From CAZNRY01 sp964575675 (lineage in GTDB: Bacteria; Eisenbacteria; RBG-16-71-46; CAIMUX01; VGJL01), in the NCBI GenBank assembly GCA_964575675.1, contig CAZNRY010000140.1, positions 1 to 10,869 of the forward strand: a stretch of DNA of 10,869 nt. Reading direction: 5' to 3'. Shown one piece after another: positions 6,863 through 10,869 of the stretch (position 1 is its first letter; the number at the start of each line of letters is the position of its first letter). The notes under the pieces were generated by a model, which saw only the letters and a program-made list of their open reading frames with translations, was not told where the DNA came from and ran no database searches. The position numbers and the translations under genes were made by a program.

Positions 6863-7945
6863 TCAGGCCGGATCCACGACCTCCGGCGACCGAACCGCCT
6901 CGATCTTCCGCACGTCGTGGACGATCCGGGCGAGTGTCGGGGGATCAACGCACTGCCGCCCGTCGCTCCACGCTTGGTCCGGAACTTGATGCGCCTCGAT
7001 CAGAAGCCCGTCCGCCCCCGCGGCAACGGCGGCCAACGCCATCGTGCGCACGTACCGCCGGTCGCCCGTGGCGTGCGAGGGGTCGAAGACGACGGGAAGG
7101 TTCGACTCGTATTTCAAGGCCGGGATCGCCGCGATATCGGGCGAGTAGCGGAGGAACCGCGTCGTGTCGCCCGCCCTCACCCCGCGCAAGCAGAGGATCA
7201 CGTCGGGGTTTCCATGGAGGACGATGTATTCGGCGGCCAGGAGGAACTCCTCGATCGTCGCCGCCTCCCCGCGCTTCAGCAGGACCGGGATCTTTCGCTC
7301 CCCGGTCCGCTGCGCGACGTCCTCCAGAAACCCGTAGGACTTCATGTTCCGGGCCCCGACCTGGAGGATGTCCGCATTCAGGAGCACCTCCTCGAGGACG
7401 GTCCGCTCCTCGCGCACCCCGTCCGCGCCGAGGTGATGGTGGTTGCCGGTCGCCTCGGTCACGATCGGAAGCCCCGTGCGGCGCCGCGCCTCGACAAGGC
7501 AGCGGATCCCCTCGCGGCCGAGACCCTGGAACGAGTAGGGGGAGGTGCGCGGCTTGTACGCGCCGCCTCGCAGAATCTGCGCGCCGGCCGCTTTGCACGC
7601 ATCTGCGAGGGGCAGGAGCATCTCCATCCCCTCGACCGAGCAGGGGCCGGCCAGAATCGTGACGCCGCCGTCGCCGATCGTAACGTTCCCGACACGTATC
7701 ATGTGGCGAGACTTCTTGTCGTCGCGGCCCACCAAGCGATAGGAGCGGGAGATGCGGATCGTGCGGTCGACCCAGGGGAGTTCCTGGAAGAGGTTCTCGT
7801 CGATGAGCGTCGTGTCGCCGATCAGTCCGACGACCGTTCCCTCGGTCCCCTCGCTGATGTCAGGGCGGCAGCCGTTCGCCTCGATCCGCCGGACCACTTC
7901 GGCGAGCTGCTCGGGTGTGTGACCCTTGCGCAACCAGACGATCAT
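6863..7945 (-). CDS. aroF: 3-deoxy-7-phosphoheptulonate synthase (DAHP synthase, type I-beta)
   Basis: A 360-residue enzyme that condenses phosphoenolpyruvate with erythrose 4-phosphate, the first step of the shikimate pathway. Residues 1-70 form the small ferredoxin/ACT-like regulatory domain typical of the Thermotoga/Bacillus type; the rest is the TIM barrel. Substrate motifs are Leu-Ala-Gly-Pro-Cys-Ser (98-103) and Arg-Gly-Gly-Ala-Tyr-Lys-Pro-Arg (126-133). By family alignment the metal ligands are Cys102, His291, Glu317 and Asp328, all present. Between Val-Thr-Glu (162-164) and Asp-Ile-Leu-Gln-Val-Gly-Ala-Arg (192-199) it has extra sequence (His-rich, then acidic) compared with the family. 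A near-perfect Shine-Dalgarno (GGAGGAGGA, complement of 7951-7959, 5 nt spacing) supports the start. It stands alone, convergent with the CBS operon and divergent from recO. Confidence 0.95.
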   Translation of the reverse strand: MIVWLRKGHTPEQLAEVVRRIEANGCRPDISEGTEGTVVGLIGDTTLIDENLFQELPWVDRTIRISRSYRLVGRDDKKSRHMIRVGNVTIGDGGVTILAGPCSVEGMEMLLPLADACKAAGAQILRGGAYKPRTSPYSFQGLGREGIRCLVEARRRTGLPIVTEATGNHHHLGADGVREERTVLEEVLLNADILQVGARNMKSYGFLEDVAQRTGERKIPVLLKRGEAATIEEFLLAAEYIVLHGNPDVILCLRGVRAGDTTRFLRYSPDIAAIPALKYESNLPVVFDPSHATGDRRYVRTMALAAVAAGADGLLIEAHQVPDQAWSDGRQCVDPPTLARIVHDVRKIEAVRSPEVVDPA

Positions 7946-8253
7946 CTCGCTCCTCCTCCGATCCTCCGCGCGCCCTTCTGATGCCGGCCGCCGGCCCGCG
8001 ACCTCAAGCCCGAATCGCTCGGCGGGTGTATCCTCATCCCATGGATCTCATCGCGCGTTCATCCGCGCTCCCGGTTCCGATCTCTCGCCGTCCGCGGTGG
8101 GGAGGATCAGTTTAGCGTGGCTCCGGCACCGATGCTGCCTGGGAAAAGAGGATCGCCGGGCCGCGGCGACATCCCCTGGGTTCGGTCTCCCGCGCGCTGG
8201 AGCGAAACCTGTCTAACGCATTGTATGTTAATGAGTTGTATGGACCGCTTCGC
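7946..8253. other. divergent intergenic region between aroF and recO
   Basis: These 308 bp separate the start codons of aroF (minus) and recO (plus), so both promoters should lie here. The only clear element is the aroF Shine-Dalgarno at 7951-7959. The last ~45 bp are notably AT-richer than the rest and hold TTGTATG twice (8221-8227 and 8236-8242, 15 nt apart), plausibly part of a recO promoter or operator, though I cannot place confident -35/-10 boxes. Small open frames here have no ribosome site or protein character. I see no tRNA and no riboswitch. Confidence 0.5.
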
Positions 8254-9015
8254 ATGCGACTGACGGTCGAAGGATTGATCTTGAGGAACTTGAGACTCGG
8301 CGAGACGAGCCGGGTCGTGACCGTTCTCTCCCGCGAGCTCGGAAAGTGGAGCGCGGTCGCGAAGGGTGTGCGCGAGCCCAAGAGCCGTTTCGGCGCGTCG
8401 CTCGAGATCCTGAATGCGTCATCGATCGTCGTTTACTTCCGCCCTGGACGGAATCTCCAGATGATCTCGGAGGCGTCGCTCGAGAGGGAGTTCCGAGGAA
8501 TTCTGAGGACGGGCGATCGCTATCATCACGGCTGCGCCGTTCTCGAGTTTCTCGACATCGTGCTCGAGGAGGAGGCTCCCGTGCCCGAGATCTTCGACCT
8601 CGCCCTGCGGGCGCTCCATCTGATGGAGGGTGCGCCCGAGGGGCGTCTTCCCTACCTCCTGCGCGCCTTCCAGCTCCGGGTGGCCGGGATGCTCGGCTAC
8701 GCGCCGCGCGTCGATGCCTGCGCGAAGTGCGCCGCGACCGAGGTGGGCTTCTTCGGCGTTCAGGAAGGATCGGTTCTCTGCGGTCGCTGCGGCGATTCGA
8801 GCCCCGGAGCGATCCGGCTCGACGAGGAGACGCTCGTCCTGCTTCGGAGTCTGCAACGCGGGAGCCTGCCGCGGCGGCCGGGACTTCCCGCCTGCCGCGT
8901 CTTCAGCCAGATCGTGGAGTCCTTCCTGGCCTACCACATCGACCGCTACCGCGGCCTGCGATCCCTCCGGGGGCTCGCCGACGTGGGGCGGCTGCAGCAA
9001 TCGCGGACGAGGTGA
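8254..9015 (+). CDS. recO: DNA repair protein RecO
   Basis: A 253-residue recombination mediator of the RecF pathway, which anneals single strands and helps load RecA with RecR. The N-terminal OB fold shows the family pattern: Gly-Leu-Ile-Leu-Arg, Leu-Gly-Glu-Thr-Ser-Arg-Val-Val-Thr-Val-Leu-Ser, Gly-Lys-Trp-Ser-Ala-Val-Ala-Lys-Gly, then Lys-Ser-Arg-Phe-Gly. A four-Cys zinc finger is intact (Cys156, Cys159, Cys176, Cys179), followed by the helical C-terminal domain. The frame can be extended to TTG 8221, but ATG 8254 places the conserved first strand at the usual position. No strong Shine-Dalgarno precedes either start, so translation may be weak. Length is normal for the family. It is transcribed apart from the phoH-ybeY block, with aroF inserted between them. 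Confidence 0.94.
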   Translation: MRLTVEGLILRNLRLGETSRVVTVLSRELGKWSAVAKGVREPKSRFGASLEILNASSIVVYFRPGRNLQMISEASLEREFRGILRTGDRYHHGCAVLEFLDIVLEEEAPVPEIFDLALRALHLMEGAPEGRLPYLLRAFQLRVAGMLGYAPRVDACAKCAATEVGFFGVQEGSVLCGRCGDSSPGAIRLDEETLVLLRSLQRGSLPRRPGLPACRVFSQIVESFLAYHIDRYRGLRSLRGLADVGRLQQSRTR

Positions 9016-9068
9016 TGCCGGCCGCCCGCGCGCGGAGAAGCGGCGCGTCTCCCTCGGACGCCAGGCCG

Positions 9069-9108
9069 GTTTGACTTCGGCTGAGAAGCGAGCCCGCGCG
9101 CCGCGAGG
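9069..9108 (+). repeat. 40-bp direct repeat, copy 2
   Basis: Identical over 40 nt to 6815-6854 and in the same orientation. It again lies at a convergent junction, here between recO and bcp. In this copy it also forms the left side of a larger palindrome whose right side ends beside the bcp stop codon. Confidence 0.85.
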
Positions 9109-9180
9109 TCCGGCGCCCCCGGAACAAAGCCCAAGCCGAGCGGATGCGCGTGGCGAGCTTCTCAGATCTACTCAAACTGG
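9069..9180. repeat. imperfect palindrome between recO and bcp
   Basis: The left part of 40-bp repeat copy 2 has a diverged inverted partner at 9153-9180. Exact pairings are CTGAGAAGC 9081-9089 with GCTTCTCAG 9157-9165, and GTTTGA 9069-9074 with TCAAAC 9172-9177. About 20 of 28 positions match over the whole arm. The GC-rich middle can also pair in part. It may serve as a two-way 3' stem for the convergent recO and bcp mRNAs, or be a decayed mobile palindrome; no T-run marks it as an intrinsic terminator. Confidence 0.55.
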
Positions 9181-9181
9181 T

Positions 9182-9988
9182 TTAGCGCTTTAGCTCCGGC
9201 ATCAGCTTTCGCAACGCCGTGAGGACCTCGGTGCTGCTGCCCGCCGGATCGACCTTGGGCCAGACGTGACGCACCACGCCGGCGCGATCGAGCAGAAACG
9301 TCACGCGCCGCGCGATCGTCCGTTTCGAGCCGGAGACCTCGATGTCGAAGGCGACGCCGTAGGCGCGGCTCACGGTCGCGAGGGTGTCGGAGAGGAGCGT
9401 GAAGGGGAGTTTGTGCCTCGCGGCGAAGGACCGGTGGGAGGCCGCCCCATCGGTCGAGATCCCGACGACGCGGACGCCCAGGGAATCGAACTGTTTCGTG
9501 TCGTCGCGGAAGGCGCAGGCCTCCGCCGTGCAGCCGGGCGTCTCGTCCATTGGGTAGAAGTAGAGAACCAAGGGCCGGTCGAGCAGGTCCTTCAAGCGGA
9601 CGACCATTCCCGAGGCGTCCCTCAGCTCGAAACCGGGGGCAACGGCCCCCGTGGCGACGAGACCGTCCGGAGTTCGAAGCGGCGTCGTCTCGGCGGCGTT
9701 TCGCGCGGCGGTGGGGGGACCCGCCCCCGGCGCGGACCCCGGTGCGCCCGCCCCCGGCGCCGGCCCGGCGGAGAGGAGCAGGGCCAGACCGACGCCATAG
9801 CCGCACCCCGCAATCCTGAATCTCCGTGCGGGAGGGCGATCGCCCCCGAACGGGCCCGGATGCCGCCAAACCCTCCGGCCTCCCTGGGGCGGCGACTCGC
9901 GTCTCTTCGCGGGTTCGCTTCCCGACGGGCGGACTGCAGGGCGCCGGGCCGCCCGGCCGCCCCGGCTCAATGAACCCTGAGGTTTCAT
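9182..9988 (-). CDS. bcp: membrane-anchored or exported peroxiredoxin, Bcp/PrxQ type
   Basis: A 268-residue thiol peroxidase, far longer than typical Bcp (about 150-160). The catalytic part (about 112-268) shows Tyr-Pro-Met-Asp-Glu-Thr-Pro-Gly-Cys-Thr-Ala-Glu-Ala-Cys, with peroxidatic Cys153 and resolving Cys158 in the atypical 2-Cys spacing. It reduces hydroperoxides with electrons from a thioredoxin-like donor. Residues 1-57 are Arg/Pro/Gly-rich; a hydrophobic segment (about 58-75) follows, then an Ala/Pro/Gly linker. This suggests anchoring or export with the enzyme outside the cytoplasm, unusual for Bcp. The start at 9988 is set by a GGAGG with 7 nt spacing; the frame stays open further upstream, into the pyrR leader. 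The stop abuts a palindromic repeat. Confidence 0.9.
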   Translation of the reverse strand: MKPQGSLSRGGRAARRPAVRPSGSEPAKRRESPPQGGRRVWRHPGPFGGDRPPARRFRIAGCGYGVGLALLLSAGPAPGAGAPGSAPGAGPPTAARNAAETTPLRTPDGLVATGAVAPGFELRDASGMVVRLKDLLDRPLVLYFYPMDETPGCTAEACAFRDDTKQFDSLGVRVVGISTDGAASHRSFAARHKLPFTLLSDTLATVSRAYGVAFDIEVSGSKRTIARRVTFLLDRAGVVRHVWPKVDPAGSSTEVLTALRKLMPELKR

Positions 9989-9995
9989 TCTCCAG

Positions 9996-10000
9996 CCTCC
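9996..10000 (-). promoter_or_regulatory. ribosome binding site deciding the bcp start
   Basis: The complement reads GGAGG, 7 nt before the ATG at 9988. This favours the 268-residue form over a longer frame that stays open to 10315 but would overlap the pyrR leader and terminator. Confidence 0.75.
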
Positions 10001-10069
10001 AATCGGGGCATCGAACGCCCCTCCTTCGCCGACTCGATTCTCCTTCTTTCCCGCTTGGGGCGGCCGGAC

Positions 10070-10180
10070 AGAACGTGATAGATTACCGTCCGGTCGCGCC
10101 CATGGGAACAGAACTCGGTGGAGGGCTTTGGGCGAGGGCCGTATCCCGCAACGGTGGCCGCTCCTACCCGGCCATCCCGA
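10070..10180 (+). promoter_or_regulatory. structured 5' leader of pyrR, possible degenerate cobalamin-riboswitch-like aptamer
   Basis: Several strings occur in the order of the cobalamin aptamer core: GTGATAG (10075-10081), GGT (10092-10094), GGGAAC (10104-10109), CGGTG (10116-10120) and CCCGCAACGGTG (10145-10156), then a partial B12-box-like CTACCCGGCC. Matching helices can be drawn: GGGA 10104-10107 with TCCC 10144-10147, CTCG 10114-10117 with CGAG 10133-10136, and CCGT 10139-10142 with ACGG 10151-10154. Against the call, the A-rich bases after GGTG are absent, the spacings are off, the P3 hairpin is missing, and pyrR is not a usual B12 target. It may be a different leader RNA. GTGATAGATT might instead be part of a -10 region with TTGGGG at 10055-10060 as -35. 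Confidence 0.3.
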
Positions 10181-10232
10181 TCTGCGGCCCGCGGACAAGT
10201 TGTAACCCTGGAGGGTGATTCGCAGTTCCGAC

Positions 10233-10346
10233 ATGACCGACAGAAACTTGCAGATCAGAACGCACCATCCGCCGCGCGGATTGGCCTTCCGGAACTCGAC
10301 GGAAGGCTTTTTCATGCGACGAGTCTACCAAAGGAGACCAGGATGA
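10233..10346 (+). CDS. possible 37-codon leader peptide before pyrR
   Basis: An open frame from ATG 10233 reads straight through the terminator stem and T-run (coding Gly-Phe-Phe there) and stops at TGA 10344-10346, overlapping the pyrR start as ATGA. The layout recalls the pyrBI leader peptide of enteric bacteria, whose translation through an attenuator responds to UTP. No good Shine-Dalgarno lies at the right distance (GGAGGG 10210-10215 is 17 nt away), and the peptide resembles nothing I know. It could be chance. Confidence 0.25.
   Translation: MTDRNLQIRTHHPPRGLAFRNSTEGFFMRRVYQRRPG
10267..10281 (+). promoter_or_regulatory. small hairpin directly before the attenuator
   Basis: ATCCGC (10267-10272) and GCGGAT (10276-10281) form a perfect 6-bp stem with a 3-nt loop, ending 2 nt before the terminator stem. 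It could be a pause hairpin or protein-binding stem. It does not match the PyrR-binding loop consensus as I recall it (CNGNGA). Confidence 0.4.
10284..10312 (+). terminator. intrinsic terminator / attenuator in the pyrR leader
   Basis: A perfect 8-bp stem, GCCTTCCG 10284-10291 with CGGAAGGC 10300-10307, has an 8-nt loop and is followed at once by five T (10308-10312). It ends 30 nt before the pyrR ATG and points toward it, so full termination would silence pyrR; it is therefore most likely a regulated attenuator. An upstream segment AGTTCCG (10224-10230) is complementary to 10290-10296 and might help an alternative fold. Known pyr operons use PyrR-, UTP- or translation-dependent attenuation. 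Confidence 0.85.
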
Positions 10347-10869
10347 GCCTGCGTCGCAAAGCGGTGATCGCGGAAGCCCCAGAGATGCGCCGCGCGATCC
10401 TGCGGATCGCCCACGAAATCCTCGAGAGGAACAAGGGGACCCAGGATCTTGCGCTCGTCGGGATCCGCCGCCGGGGGGTCCCGTTGGCCGAACGGATCCG
10501 AGCCGCGATCCGGGGAATCGAAGGGGTCGATCTGCCGCTCGGGGTCGTCGACATCACCCTCTACCGGGATGACCTGCGGACGATCTCGCCGCAGCCGCTC
10601 GTGCACTCGACCGAATTGCCCTTCGAGGTGGAGAACCGGGTCCTGATCCTGATCGACGATGTCCTCTACACGGGACGGACCGTTCGCGCCGCGCTCGAGG
10701 CGATCATAGCCTACGGGCGGCCGCGCTCGATTCAGCTCGCGGTTTTGATCGATCGCGGACACCGGGAGCTGCCGATTCGCGCCGACTACGTCGGAAAGAA
10801 CGTCCCGACCTCGCAGCGGGAGGTCGTGAAGGTGATGGTGGAGGAGGAGGACGGCAAGGACGTCATCGC
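10343..10869 (+). CDS. pyrR: PyrR, pyr operon attenuation protein / uracil phosphoribosyltransferase (3' end cut by window)
   Basis: 175 residues are visible and the frame is still open at the window edge; the family is about 180 residues, so only a few codons are missing. Motifs are Val-Asp-Ile-Thr-Leu-Tyr-Arg-Asp-Asp (69-77), the PRPP loop Leu-Ile-Asp-Asp-Val-Leu-Tyr-Thr-Gly-Arg-Thr (103-113), and Leu-Ile-Asp-Arg-Gly-His-Arg-Glu-Leu-Pro-Ile-Arg-Ala-Asp-Tyr-Val-Gly-Lys-Asn (135-153). PyrR senses UMP/UTP and binds pyr mRNA to promote termination; many also make UMP from uracil and PRPP. ATG 10343 is preceded by AAGGAG (10331-10336) at 6 nt spacing. The terminator just upstream fits autoregulation. 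Further pyrimidine genes probably follow outside the window, by analogy. Confidence 0.95.
   Translation, partial: MSLRRKAVIAEAPEMRRAILRIAHEILERNKGTQDLALVGIRRRGVPLAERIRAAIRGIEGVDLPLGVVDITLYRDDLRTISPQPLVHSTELPFEVENRVLILIDDVLYTGRTVRAALEAIIAYGRPRSIQLAVLIDRGHRELPIRADYVGKNVPTSQREVVKVMVEEEDGKDVI

Noticed and set aside
7926..8216. Open frame of 96 codons in the aroF-recO gap
   Set aside because: It begins opposite the aroF N-terminus, lacks a Shine-Dalgarno, and its composition is that of random high-GC translation.
8100..8253. tRNA or small RNA gene before recO (a GGTTCG-like string)
   Set aside because: No T-arm with a 5-bp stem and 7-nt loop, no anticodon arm and no acceptor pairing could be drawn on either strand.
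8132..8263. 43-codon plus-strand ORF ending over the recO start
   Set aside because: It has no ribosome site, no recognisable protein character, and an out-of-frame 10-bp overlap with the recO start. Probably chance.
10040..10200. SAM-I riboswitch reading of the pyrR leader (GGTGGAGGG, then CCCGCAAC, then GGTG)
   Set aside because: The strings are suggestive, but the closing P1 helix and the conserved GGCAACC are missing and the spacing is wrong. The cobalamin-like reading fits better, and even that is weak.

Overview
The window is about 10.9 kb of high-GC, gene-dense bacterial DNA. It reads as a chromosomal housekeeping segment: outer-membrane-type lipoproteins and the phoH / 7TM-HD / ybeY / CBS / recO set suggest a Gram-negative lineage outside the best-studied Proteobacteria (Gemmatimonadota, Eisenbacteria-like FCB or Acidobacteriota would all fit). 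The phylum cannot be fixed from sequence alone. There is no transposase, phage gene, CRISPR array, rRNA or tRNA.

Layout. The C-terminus of an OST-HTH/LOTUS-domain protein enters from the left (ends at 223). A compact plus-strand run follows from 269 to 6684: a coiled-coil lipoprotein, a LysM lipoprotein, phoH, a 7TM-HD cyclic-di-AMP phosphodiesterase (PgpH/YqfF type), ybeY, a TM+CBS-pair protein and a full CorC/HlyC-type CBS protein. Genes overlap or lie within a few bases of each other, so they are probably one transcription unit. It joins RNA processing (PhoH, YbeY), c-di-AMP turnover (PgpH) and membrane proteins with nucleotide-sensing CBS modules. Next come aroF on the minus strand (DAHP synthase, first step of aromatic synthesis), recO on plus (recombinational repair), a membrane-anchored or exported bcp/PrxQ-type peroxiredoxin on minus, and pyrR on plus, which runs off the right edge a few codons short of the usual family length.

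Regulatory and repeat content. Both junctions between convergent genes carry repeats. At corC-like/aroF a hairpin with 30-nt arms spans 6675-6815 and looks like a small non-autonomous mobile element inserted at a CTAG that is also part of the stop codon; it abuts a 40-bp sequence at 6815-6854. That 40-bp sequence recurs without a mismatch at 9069-9108, between recO and bcp, where a diverged inverted partner makes it one side of a larger palindrome ending beside the bcp stop codon. The pyrR leader (9989-10342) holds a structured stretch with strings that recall the cobalamin riboswitch core, a clear intrinsic terminator 30 nt before pyrR, and a possible 37-codon leader ORF that crosses the terminator and ends in an ATGA overlap with pyrR. 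This attenuator region is the most interesting regulatory object here. I see no complete novel defence or biosynthetic system.
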